From: Coprococcus eutactus
Lineage (GTDB): Bacteria > Bacillota > Clostridia > Lachnospirales > Lachnospiraceae
NCBI RefSeq assembly: GCF_025149915.1
Contig: NZ_CP102278.1
Location: 2,022,501 to 2,086,500 of the forward strand
Direction: 5' to 3'
DNA: 64,000 bases
The notes under the pieces are model-generated. The model was not told the DNA's origin and did no database searches. It saw nothing but the letters and a program-made list of their open reading frames with translations. This document shows positions 38,888 to 47,120 of the stretch, in pieces; the first letter of the stretch is position 1, and each line of letters opens with the position of its first letter. The translations under genes were made by a program, and so were the position numbers.

Positions 38888-38916
38888 AAAATACTCTATA
38901 TTCTTTTAAAAATCAA
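38888..38916 (-). promoter_or_regulatory. candidate promoter upstream of the glnN hairpin
   Basis: Minus-strand -35 TTGATT (38911-38916), 17-base spacer, -10 TATTTT (38888-38893). An alternative pair (TTGAGG and TTTAAT) lies just after the hairpin but would place the transcript start almost on the ribosome-binding site. Confidence 0.45.
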
Positions 38917-38992
38917 CCCCTAATTTTAAAAAAATTATAAATAGGGTTTCAAATACTCCACCAATTCATAAACCTTTGTTCATGGTGCCTAA

Positions 38993-39712
38993 TCAAATAT
39001 AAACCACTCTGTCCTCATCCACACAGTAGCACGCCAGCTTTCCGCCCCTATATCTCTCACCATTTCCACAGTCGAGATCCATATAGTAAGGCGTCTTGTA
39101 AACGTTGTAAGAATGGTCTTCATTAAGCCTGTTCGTCGTAACATGTCCGCAGAACACATACCTGTCAAATGCCTTCTTGTCTGCAAATGGAACATTATGG
39201 ATATCAGGTGAGATGAGAAATCTGTACTCATCTCTTCTCGCTGCATTCATAATAGACTCAGTGATATTGATGGTCCTGTCAGCATTTCTGATGTATGAGC
39301 CGCAATGAATACCTGAATGAGTAACAACACAACCTCCGTACTTCGGCGACTTGATCTCAGTATAATGTGGCAGATGTGCCAGAAACCCATGCAGCTTCAT
39401 CTGATCATCCACATTGAGCTTCTTGATATCTCTGACTGTTCCACCACCGCCGAATATGATCCACTGTCTCTCTGACATGCTTCCATCTATGTACATCTGG
39501 GCAAACAGCTCATGGTTACCCTTTATGAACTGCATGGAACCATCCACAAGATAGTCCGACATAAACTCGAGAAGGGGAATTCCCTCATCGTTCCAGTCGA
39601 ATATGTCCCCCATGACTATCATTTGATCCGTGGCTGGGTCAAAGCTTATCTTTTTCAACATTTTTTTAAATGATATGACATCCCCGTGAATGTCGGATAT
39701 GAGATATAGCAT
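38993..39712 (-). CDS. PPP-family metallophosphoesterase
   Basis: The 239-residue protein has the five PPP signature blocks: SDIHGD, GDIFDW, GNHELF, a His in VVTHSGIH, and CGHVTTN. These bind two metal ions and hydrolyse phosphoesters. Bacterial members are serine/threonine phosphatases or diadenosine tetraphosphatases (PrpE, ApaH types), and I cannot tell which applies here. ATG 39712 follows AGGAAGAA. It is 26 bases downstream of the CinA-type gene. Confidence 0.88.
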   Translation of the reverse strand: MLYLISDIHGDVISFKKMLKKISFDPATDQMIVMGDIFDWNDEGIPLLEFMSDYLVDGSMQFIKGNHELFAQMYIDGSMSERQWIIFGGGGTVRDIKKLNVDDQMKLHGFLAHLPHYTEIKSPKYGGCVVTHSGIHCGSYIRNADRTINITESIMNAARRDEYRFLISPDIHNVPFADKKAFDRYVFCGHVTTNRLNEDHSYNVYKTPYYMDLDCGNGERYRGGKLACYCVDEDRVVYI

Positions 39713-39738
39713 TTATTCTTCCTTTGACAATCATTATA

Positions 39739-40344
39739 TTATTCCAGTCTCTTAACAAGCTCCTCATATATCTCCTCAGCGACCGCCAGTTTGTACGCAA
39801 GCCTGGTAGGCTGAGGCGGAAGTTCAACATAATACGTCCGCACATCGCCATCTATATCTATGGCAAAATACACCTGTCCCGGAACTGACGCGTCAGGATT
39901 TGCCGGATCCACATTGCCCATGGTTCCAGTCACGCCGATCCCTATATTCGCATTATATGCCTTCCTGCACGCCTGCGCCATGGCACCTGCGGTTTCATTT
40001 GAATAGACTGTATACCTATCTATAATCTCCGCCGGAACCCCCTGCATGATCTTCGCCTCATTGCAGTAGGTGACAAATGCGCCCTTAAGCACAGCAGATG
40101 AACCTTCCGTGTCTGTTATGAGGGATGCTATCTGCCCAGAGGTCGCAGACTCCATGGTTGTGATGGTGAGGTGCCTCGATATAAGGAGCTGGGTGAGATG
40201 GCTGTAGTTGGATCTGATCTTTTTGTCGTCATATACCTTATCATTTGAAAAATTATCCATATTATCCTGGTGTCTGTTATCTTCATATTTCATATAATTC
40301 ATCTTCTTTTCTTGTACCAAAGCCTTATTCAGCTTACTGTTCAC
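39739..40344 (-). CDS. CinA C-terminal-domain protein (NMN amidohydrolase type)
   Basis: The C-terminal 155 residues match the PncC/CinA amidohydrolase domain, which deamidates nicotinamide mononucleotide. Motifs include TMESATSGQIASLITDTEGSS, AFVTYCNEAK and IGVTGTMGNVDPANPD. The first about 45 residues are hydrophilic and not part of the domain. I start at a GTG (40344) with AGGAG nine bases upstream inside the preceding gene, overlapping its stop; an ATG at 40302 is possible but poorly supported. There is no N-terminal MoCF domain, so this is the stand-alone form. Confidence 0.8.
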   Translation of the reverse strand: MNSKLNKALVQEKKMNYMKYEDNRHQDNMDNFSNDKVYDDKKIRSNYSHLTQLLISRHLTITTMESATSGQIASLITDTEGSSAVLKGAFVTYCNEAKIMQGVPAEIIDRYTVYSNETAGAMAQACRKAYNANIGIGVTGTMGNVDPANPDASVPGQVYFAIDIDGDVRTYYVELPPQPTRLAYKLAVAEEIYEELVKRLE

Positions 40345-41905
40345 TGTTATCTTCTCCTGATGACATTTCAGCATCTATTTCATCATCATCGTATCCCATT
40401 TCCTTAAATTTCTGTCTGTATGCATCATCTATCTTTTTTTCCTCTGCTTCTTTAAATTTATTCATCTTATCTACTAACTCTTTATAATTAACAGGGGCAC
40501 CTTTTTCCTGTACAGAAGCAATTACATTGTTCATTTCATCTCTATATTTTAAGATACTTTTTTCAACCTCACTGTCCGATTCAATAAGATATGCCACATG
40601 AGCCCTATCTTTATTCTGAGTCACTTCCAATACCTTCATATAGTTTATAAGTGTTTCCAATTCATCCTGTATACCGCCGATATATGTCATCATGATCTTA
40701 TTTTTAAATTCAAGTTCTTGTATCCTTTCCTCCTCGCTACTAAAATTGCATTCCATATCAGGATAGGACTCTACCGGAATGATAAGTGCCCTGATCGCAA
40801 TAAACAATACGATAACGTTTACCAGGTCGAATATAGTAAATAAGCTGGAATACCCAGCGCCGATTCCAGTCTCAGATATCACATCAATCACCAACATTAA
40901 AAACATAAACATCGCAGTCCAGATCAAAACCATCATTCTGCGTCTTGAATACTCAGACACCTTTTTCAAAGCATATATCATTATTACAACTATAATCAGG
41001 AAACTCACATACATTGCCAGCAGATATGGATTCTTGAACGCCTGTATTCCTGTATCGGAAACACCCACAAAACCTATCAAATCAAATAAATTATAGTCAA
41101 CTGACGCCACTGCCATCTTCACCGTTTTGTAGAATATAAATACCGGGATTCCGATGGCTACAACCAGTTTCCAAAGAATTGTAAATAGATTTCTATCATC
41201 TTTATCCACGAGCAATGTATATACTACAAATGCAATTGCAGATGACAAATATAGCATGATAAGGTAGGCGTCTACATATCCCATATGTATCCAACTAGAA
41301 GGATCCGCAGAATCAAGCACCACATCAGCCCTAAAATATATACAATAAAATATCGATCCAAAACTGCCCATATTATATATAGTTACATATAAAAGCCAGC
41401 CAAATGCTGTGCTAAAGTACTGCTTTAAATTCAAACATAAAACAAATCCCAAAGCTGCATTACACAAAATAACTGCCATCTGATATTTCACATGAACAGA
41501 TAATACAATCCAAACAGGCAACGCCAACATGATAACTAAATATCCTATAGTAGTCCATTTCCGGCTTTTGTCCGAGTCCTTATCTATGAAGTCAAAATTC
41601 TTATGAACAACGTTGTATATAATCTCATAAGGAATCAACATTATTATAACCCCAATGATCATATAGCTCTTTCTTTCATCAAACCACCACTTGATAAAGG
41701 ATGATATCCCCACTTCATCACTAGCTGATTCATCCATAATTTCTCTGAATATCACATAATCCTTCACCAGAAATGCTATTGCCAGAAGTACTGCGATAAC
41801 GCACACCGTGATCTTATATTTCCTTGATGTTACGTGGGTGTTATCATCTTCATTTGTAGCAGCATCCACGGCCGCATTTTCTTCAACTAAGTTTTCTTTA
41901 CTCAT
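40334..41905 (-). CDS. multi-pass membrane protein with C-terminal coiled coil, unknown function
   Basis: From ATG 41905 (AGAGGTG upstream) the protein has 523 residues. A short acidic N-terminus precedes about ten hydrophobic helices (for example ITVCVIAVLLAIAFLVKDYV and LAMYVSFLIIVVIMIYAL). A cytoplasmic tail of about 130 residues begins FSSEEERIQELEFK; it is highly charged and predicted to form a coiled coil. The layout (membrane receptor half plus coiled coil) resembles histidine kinases lacking the catalytic domain, but no known domain is seen. It is richer in AT than its neighbours. It overlaps the CinA-type gene and probably shares its transcript. Confidence 0.7.
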   Translation of the reverse strand: MSKENLVEENAAVDAATNEDDNTHVTSRKYKITVCVIAVLLAIAFLVKDYVIFREIMDESASDEVGISSFIKWWFDERKSYMIIGVIIMLIPYEIIYNVVHKNFDFIDKDSDKSRKWTTIGYLVIMLALPVWIVLSVHVKYQMAVILCNAALGFVLCLNLKQYFSTAFGWLLYVTIYNMGSFGSIFYCIYFRADVVLDSADPSSWIHMGYVDAYLIMLYLSSAIAFVVYTLLVDKDDRNLFTILWKLVVAIGIPVFIFYKTVKMAVASVDYNLFDLIGFVGVSDTGIQAFKNPYLLAMYVSFLIIVVIMIYALKKVSEYSRRRMMVLIWTAMFMFLMLVIDVISETGIGAGYSSLFTIFDLVNVIVLFIAIRALIIPVESYPDMECNFSSEEERIQELEFKNKIMMTYIGGIQDELETLINYMKVLEVTQNKDRAHVAYLIESDSEVEKSILKYRDEMNNVIASVQEKGAPVNYKELVDKMNKFKEAEEKKIDDAYRQKFKEMGYDDDEIDAEMSSGEDNSEQ

Positions 41906-41956
41906 CTCTCTGCACCTCTCATCTTTTGTATTGTAGCCTATAAAACTATATGCCAC

Positions 41957-42238
41957 TTTTTATAATATAACCCATTATAGACAAAATTGCATCACCAATG
42001 CCACAGTCATTTATGTATAAATATAGCGTGATGTCTTTGCCAAATATGAGGTATATATAGTATTCATTTTCGGAATAAATTACCCTCTTCATCCACGCCA
42101 CAATCCGAATTACCTTTCGGATCATCAGAAATTATATATGTCTCCTAACGATTTTGCTTACTTGTTATTTATGTTATAAATCCATATTAACACTTCAAAA
42201 ACCACGAGATCACTAGGGGGAGTAGGTTTATAGTACAT
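41957..42238. other. intergenic region without a gene
   Basis: About 280 bases of AT-rich DNA between the membrane protein and the tyrS terminator. There is a good minus-strand TATAAT near 41970 but no partner -35 at the right distance. No RNA gene or coding region is evident. Confidence 0.6.
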
Positions 42239-42278
42239 AAAAAAGACCTGAAATCATACGATCTCAAGTCTTTTTTAT
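42239..42278 (-). terminator. intrinsic terminator of tyrS
   Basis: On the minus strand GACTTGAGAT pairs with ATTTCAGGTC (with wobble pairs), flanked by A and T runs giving TTTTTT after the stem. It lies about 50 bases past the tyrS stop. Confidence 0.8.
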
Positions 42279-42324
42279 AACCACTGGCCGTTCGCCTTGA
42301 TATCACTCAAAGCATCAACGACTC

Positions 42325-43545
42325 TTACTTACTAACCTTCCTGAAGTTCTTCTTTCCACGTCTCACAACAACGCCCTCTCCGTCGAACTTCTCCTCTGGA
42401 ATTGTAGTCTGGACATCTGTGATCTTCTCGCCGTCCACAGCAACACCGCCCTGCTCTACGGCACGTCTGCCCTCGTTACGTGATGTTACAAGTCCTGACT
42501 TTACGAGAACTGACACAATATCGATCGAGCCGTCCTTGAAGTCATCTGCTGCAAGTGTTACTGATGGCATGTCTGCTGCAACGCCCTTTGAGAACAGTGC
42601 TCTTGCGCTCTCCTGTGCCTTAGCAGCCTCCTCCTCGCCGTGTACAAGCTTTGTGAGCTCGTATGCAAGGATCTCCTTTGCCTGGTTGAGCTGGCTGCCC
42701 TCCCAGTTGTCCATCTTGTCAATCTCCTCAAGTGGAAGGAATGTGAGCATACGGATGCACTTCAGGACATCTGCATCTGCGACATTTCTCCAGTACTGAT
42801 AGAACTCAAATGGTGAAGTCTTATTAGGATCAAGCCATACAGCACCCTTCTGTGTCTTACCCATCTTCTTGCCCTCTGAGTTGAGAAGGAGTGTGATCGT
42901 CATGGCATATGCGTCCTTGCCAAGCTTTCTTCTGATAAGCTCTGTACCGCCGAGCATGTTGCTCCACTGGTCGTCACCGCCAAACTGCATGTTGCAGCCG
43001 TACTTCTGGTACAGTGCGTAGAAATCGTAACTCTGCATGATCATGTAGTTGAACTCAAGGAAGCTGAGTCCCTTCTCCATACGCTGCTTGTAGCACTCTG
43101 CGCGGAGCATGTTGTTTACTGAGAAGCAGGCTCCCACATCACGGAGAACATCAACATAGTTAAGATCAAGAAGCCAGTCTGCATTGTTGACAAGGAGTGC
43201 CTTGTCCTCTGAAAAGTCGATGAATTTGCTCATCTGCTTCTTGAAGCAGTCAACGTTGTGCTGGATAGTCTCCTTTGTCATCATCTGTCTCATATCTGTA
43301 CGGCCTGATGGATCACCGATCATGGCTGTACCACCGCCTATCAGCGCGATAGGCTTGTTGCCTGCCATCTGAAGTCTCTTCATCAGACAGAGCGCCATGA
43401 AATGGCCTACATGCAGGCTGTCCGCAGTCGGATCAAATCCGATATAGAATACTGCCTTACCATTATTTACCAAATCTCTAATTTCATCTTCATCTGTTGT
43501 CTGCGCTATAAGCCCTCTGGCTACAAGCTCGTCATAAATCTGCAT
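42325..43545 (-). CDS. tyrS: tyrosyl-tRNA synthetase
   Basis: A class I synthetase of 406 residues that charges tRNA-Tyr. The catalytic domain shows the HIGH motif as HVGH (ADSLHVGHFMAL) and the KMSKS loop as KMGKT. The C-terminal S4 domain (LVTSRNEGRRAVEQGGVAVDG) binds the tRNA. ATG 43545 follows AGGAGG. Tyrosyl-tRNA synthetase genes in many Firmicutes are controlled by a T-box, but I find no TGGNACCGCG T-box core in the 188 bases upstream, only a strong promoter. Confidence 0.98.
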   Translation of the reverse strand: MQIYDELVARGLIAQTTDEDEIRDLVNNGKAVFYIGFDPTADSLHVGHFMALCLMKRLQMAGNKPIALIGGGTAMIGDPSGRTDMRQMMTKETIQHNVDCFKKQMSKFIDFSEDKALLVNNADWLLDLNYVDVLRDVGACFSVNNMLRAECYKQRMEKGLSFLEFNYMIMQSYDFYALYQKYGCNMQFGGDDQWSNMLGGTELIRRKLGKDAYAMTITLLLNSEGKKMGKTQKGAVWLDPNKTSPFEFYQYWRNVADADVLKCIRMLTFLPLEEIDKMDNWEGSQLNQAKEILAYELTKLVHGEEEAAKAQESARALFSKGVAADMPSVTLAADDFKDGSIDIVSVLVKSGLVTSRNEGRRAVEQGGVAVDGEKITDVQTTIPEEKFDGEGVVVRRGKKNFRKVSK

Positions 43546-43660
43546 GTCCTATAGACCTCCTACATTTTTTGTATATCTCTTTATATCTGTCGCAGTCATT
43601 TATATCATAGTAATATCTCTTATCAATATAAATTTACAATAAATCACCACACAGACAGAT

Positions 43661-43690
43661 ATTATAACATTTAACCATGTCAGGTGACAA
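43661..43690 (-). promoter_or_regulatory. sigma-A promoter of tyrS
   Basis: Minus-strand -35 TTGTCA (43685-43690), 18-base spacer, and -10 TATAAT (43661-43666) preceded by TGT, giving an extended -10. The leader to the tyrS ATG is about 110 bases. Confidence 0.75.
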
Positions 43691-43733
43691 GTAAGTTCAA
43701 CCATAAATATAATCGTTTTATAATATTATCTGC

Positions 43734-45338
43734 CTACTTCCTCTGCAGTTTCAGTCTCCTGCCGATTCCGGCTGCCATGGCGGCAAGCAGAAAAATGTAC
43801 GGCGTCGTCAGCGACTGGTTGAGGTTGAATAACGCCTGAACAGCATAACCGGCTATTCCAAGAGCAACTGCAATGCACGCACAGAAATCATGGTCAGACG
43901 AACTGAATGCCGTCCTTATCATACTGACAAATGCAGACACGATAAGTCCAACGTATGTCACCGCGCCGAGTACTCCCGTGGTTACCAAATACTGCAGATA
44001 CTCATTGTGGGCATTATCATACACGACCCCCACCTTGGATATCATCTCATCATAATATCCGGCTGTCATTATGCTCTTGACAGACTCATTTCCGTATCCG
44101 AACAGCTTATTTACCAATGGGAACTCCTTGTACGTGCTGACAAGCCTGCTCCACACATATCCACGGTAATTACCCCATGAATCGTCAAATCTGAATATCC
44201 CATCGGCCTTCACCGAGCTGAAAATGACCGCGCACACTATTCCTGCAATCACAAGGACCGAACATACCACAAGTGAGATCTTCCCTGACCTATTAAATGT
44301 GTTACCATTCGAATCTTTCCTTGACAGTCTAAGTCTCGATACTGCATAGATCACGATACGGATCACCGCAAGCACACCAGAAGCCACTGCTATCAGTTCC
44401 GTATTTCTCGCAAAATTACTTATACCATCTAACTTTGCGATACTCTCCGGCGTTGTCTTAAGAAGCAGACTCACCGCAAGAAATCCAAGTGACATCACAA
44501 GCATCAGTTCCACAAATTCCTTTATCCTTCCACGGTATGTTGAAACCAGGAGCAATATCGCGGCTGCTGCACAGACACCTGCATACGCCAGATCTGCATT
44601 TGTCACAACTGTCGCAGCCGCCCCTGTAAATACCGCAGTCCAGGCGGAGAGCTTCACCCAATTGAACTTCCATGTGGCATCACCATCATATATCCTACGG
44701 TCGTCAAGCCCCACACCAAATCCGACAGGGATCAGCACGCACAGAAAGCTTGCAAATATATCTATATTGCCAAATGTCGATATGTATATATCCATTATGC
44801 TGGATGCTAGCCCGTCCCTTATTCCAAGGAAATCTATACCGACATACTGAAAAACCGCGATTATACACGTAAATGAACCGACACACAGAAATGCCGGGAA
44901 CACACATTTTCTAAGACGCAGGCCGCGTCCCATACAGACATACAGGAGCATGGCAAGGATCATAAACTGAAGTCCGCACCTTCTGCCCTCCTCGCCAGTA
45001 TAGGCGGCCATTTTATCTGATGCCATCACAAACGCAAGTACATTGGCTACGAAAAAGCCAGCCATGAACCAGTCCGTTGCAACATAGCTTTTTCTGTACT
45101 TAAACATCACAAATGGCTTTTTCCCGTCAAACACATCGAGCAGCACTGCCAGCACCATGAGCACCGCGTACACACACAGCGCCACCTCAAATGCCTTGTA
45201 CTTAGTTAGTGTGATGTCAAAATATTTGTCGTGCATTATGAGTGGATACAGAGTTCCCATATATAACAGAAATATCGTGCTGAGCCAGTCCTGCGCCGTC
45301 CCGGAATCATCAGATTTTTTCTTACGAATCTTATCCAT
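43734..45338 (-). CDS. O-antigen ligase / Wzy-like polymerase family membrane protein
   Basis: The 534-residue protein has about a dozen hydrophobic helices and the Wzy_C-type region with a large outer loop containing GNYRGYVWSRLVSTYKEFP and DNAHNEYLQYLVTTGVLGAV. The HNEYLQ motif is characteristic of O-antigen ligases and related glycan polymerases. In Gram-positive bacteria such proteins join or polymerise extracellular glycans. The substrate is unknown, and no glycosyltransferase gene is nearby. ATG 45338 follows AAAGGAG. It is 13 bases downstream of the cardiolipin synthase gene. Confidence 0.8.
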   Translation of the reverse strand: MDKIRKKKSDDSGTAQDWLSTIFLLYMGTLYPLIMHDKYFDITLTKYKAFEVALCVYAVLMVLAVLLDVFDGKKPFVMFKYRKSYVATDWFMAGFFVANVLAFVMASDKMAAYTGEEGRRCGLQFMILAMLLYVCMGRGLRLRKCVFPAFLCVGSFTCIIAVFQYVGIDFLGIRDGLASSIMDIYISTFGNIDIFASFLCVLIPVGFGVGLDDRRIYDGDATWKFNWVKLSAWTAVFTGAAATVVTNADLAYAGVCAAAAILLLVSTYRGRIKEFVELMLVMSLGFLAVSLLLKTTPESIAKLDGISNFARNTELIAVASGVLAVIRIVIYAVSRLRLSRKDSNGNTFNRSGKISLVVCSVLVIAGIVCAVIFSSVKADGIFRFDDSWGNYRGYVWSRLVSTYKEFPLVNKLFGYGNESVKSIMTAGYYDEMISKVGVVYDNAHNEYLQYLVTTGVLGAVTYVGLIVSAFVSMIRTAFSSSDHDFCACIAVALGIAGYAVQALFNLNQSLTTPYIFLLAAMAAGIGRRLKLQRK

Positions 45339-45351
45339 TTCGAGTCTCCTT

Positions 45352-46881
45352 TTAAAGCAGTGGCGATAACAGGTTGAGCAGCGGTCCTATCAGGGACACC
45401 TTGCTTATGTTATTTCTACACCAAAGTATGTCTATCTCCTCCGACTCCTCAAATGTTGCAAACATATCATTCTTGACATCCGCTATCGCCTTGCAGTCAT
45501 AGAGCAGGGCGCCACACTCAAAGTGGTGATAGAAGCTTCTGTTGTCCATATTGATCGACCCCACCGACGCAAGCCTTCCGTCCATAATAAGTGTCTTGGA
45601 ATGTATAAATCCAGGTGTATACTGGTATATCCTCACGCCAGCAAGAAGCAGCTCCTTGTAGTTGGACTGTGTCATCTTGTATATATACTTTTTATCCGGT
45701 ATGGCTGGTGTGACTATTCGCACATCCACGTCTCTCTTGGCTGCAAGCTTGAGTGCCGTCATCAGCTCATTGCACACTATCAGATACGGGGTAAATATGT
45801 ATATATACTCCTGCGCATCATTTATCATCTGAATATAGAGATTTTCTCCGACATTCTCTCCGGTCAGCGGACTTGACTTATAAGGCTGTACATAGCCATC
45901 CTCTATATTTGAAAAGTCCACCTCCGGCTTATAACTCAGGTAGCTTCCCTCCGAATATCTGAAATAATTCCACATCTGGAGGAACATGACTGTGAAGCTC
46001 CAGGCACCCTCGCCCTCAAGTCTCACTCCGCTGTCCTTCCACCTGCCGTACTTTGTTATGCGATTGATATACTCATCCGCCATATTGTATCCGCCGGTAT
46101 GGGCGATCTTGCCATCTATGACCGTTATCTTCCTGTGATCTCGGTTGTTGAATATCGTTGCAAAGAAAGGCACGACCTGATTGAACGCCATACATTTGAT
46201 TCCGTATGACTCAAGCTCCTTCCAGTAATACTTTGGCACATTGAACACCGATCCTATGTCATCATACATGAATCTTACATCGAGTCCCTCTGCAGCCTTT
46301 CTCTTGAGGATCTCCAGGATCGTATCCCACATATATCCCTTATCAACGATGAAATACTCCATGAAGATGTATTTCTCAGCACTCTCCAGATCCCTGATAA
46401 GGTCATCCATGACATCATCGCCGATTGCATAGTATTTTACATTTGTATGCTTATAAAGGGGGGCCTGTGCCACATGCTCCATGTAATTGCATATTCTGTA
46501 CGTTGGCTCGCCCTTGATATCTGCTGCCTGGCAGACATTTGCGCCCTTCACATTCTCATACACTTCCTGCTGCATAACTCTGAGCATGTTCTTCTTAAGC
46601 CTCTTCGGTATGAGCACATGTCCATAAAGCACATACATTAAACCTCCTAGTACAGGAAACAGCAGTATCGGCACCATCCACGCCATTTTGATCATCGGGT
46701 TGGTATCCTTTGTTATGAGATGAAATACAACTATCACGCTCAAAAGCTTCAATATTCCTGAGATGTAAATGTACCTTTCCTGCAGAATTATAATTCCAAA
46801 TATCATCACTGCAAGCTGCAGGACGACCAAAAAACATGTTATCACCATTCTGCTGAGAAGTTTGTTAAGTATTTTCTTCAT
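45352..46881 (-). CDS. cls: cardiolipin synthase
   Basis: Cls joins two phosphatidylglycerol molecules to give cardiolipin. The 509-residue protein begins with two transmembrane helices (about residues 10-60). It then has two phospholipase-D HKD motifs: HRKITVIDGKIAHTGGYN and HSKTLIMDGRLASVGSIN. Both contain His, Lys and Asp, so both halves should be active. ATG 46881 follows GGAAG. It lies 29 bases after copA and could share its transcript. Confidence 0.96.
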   Translation of the reverse strand: MKKILNKLLSRMVITCFLVVLQLAVMIFGIIILQERYIYISGILKLLSVIVVFHLITKDTNPMIKMAWMVPILLFPVLGGLMYVLYGHVLIPKRLKKNMLRVMQQEVYENVKGANVCQAADIKGEPTYRICNYMEHVAQAPLYKHTNVKYYAIGDDVMDDLIRDLESAEKYIFMEYFIVDKGYMWDTILEILKRKAAEGLDVRFMYDDIGSVFNVPKYYWKELESYGIKCMAFNQVVPFFATIFNNRDHRKITVIDGKIAHTGGYNMADEYINRITKYGRWKDSGVRLEGEGAWSFTVMFLQMWNYFRYSEGSYLSYKPEVDFSNIEDGYVQPYKSSPLTGENVGENLYIQMINDAQEYIYIFTPYLIVCNELMTALKLAAKRDVDVRIVTPAIPDKKYIYKMTQSNYKELLLAGVRIYQYTPGFIHSKTLIMDGRLASVGSINMDNRSFYHHFECGALLYDCKAIADVKNDMFATFEESEEIDILWCRNNISKVSLIGPLLNLLSPLL

Positions 46882-46910
46882 TCACGTATAACTTCCTTTT
46901 CTACAAATGA

Positions 46911-47120
46911 TTACTGAACTGAGATCACCTTGTAGTCCTGATCCTCAACCGCCTTTGTGAGAACAGCGTCATCTACATCAGCATTTAGTGTAACTATCGC
47001 TATACCCTTCTCGTGGCTTACCTCGGCCAGATCGACCTGTGGCAGAGCCTCCAGGCACTTCTTGACTCTTGCCTCACAGTGTCCGCACATCATACCCTCT
47101 ATCTTCATTGTCTTCTTCAT
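46911..47120 (-). CDS. candidate internal CopZ copper chaperone inside copA
   Basis: The C-terminal domain of CopA could also be made alone, as a 69-residue CopZ-like chaperone. ATG 47120 is in frame with copA and is followed by MKKTMKIEGMMCGHC, a typical free-standing CopZ start. Upstream is GAAAGGA, nine bases from the ATG, better than chance for mid-gene sequence. In E. coli, CopA yields a short chaperone by programmed frameshifting, so a shared gene has precedent, but internal initiation here is my inference. The linker just before it is low in complexity, as if a stop codon between two former genes had been lost. Confidence 0.5.
   Translation of the reverse strand: MKKTMKIEGMMCGHCEARVKKCLEALPQVDLAEVSHEKGIAIVTLNADVDDAVLTKAVEDQDYKVISVQ

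Noticed and set aside
43546..43733. T-box leader for tyrS
   Set aside because: No T-box core or specifier stem is visible; the region is too short and holds only a promoter.
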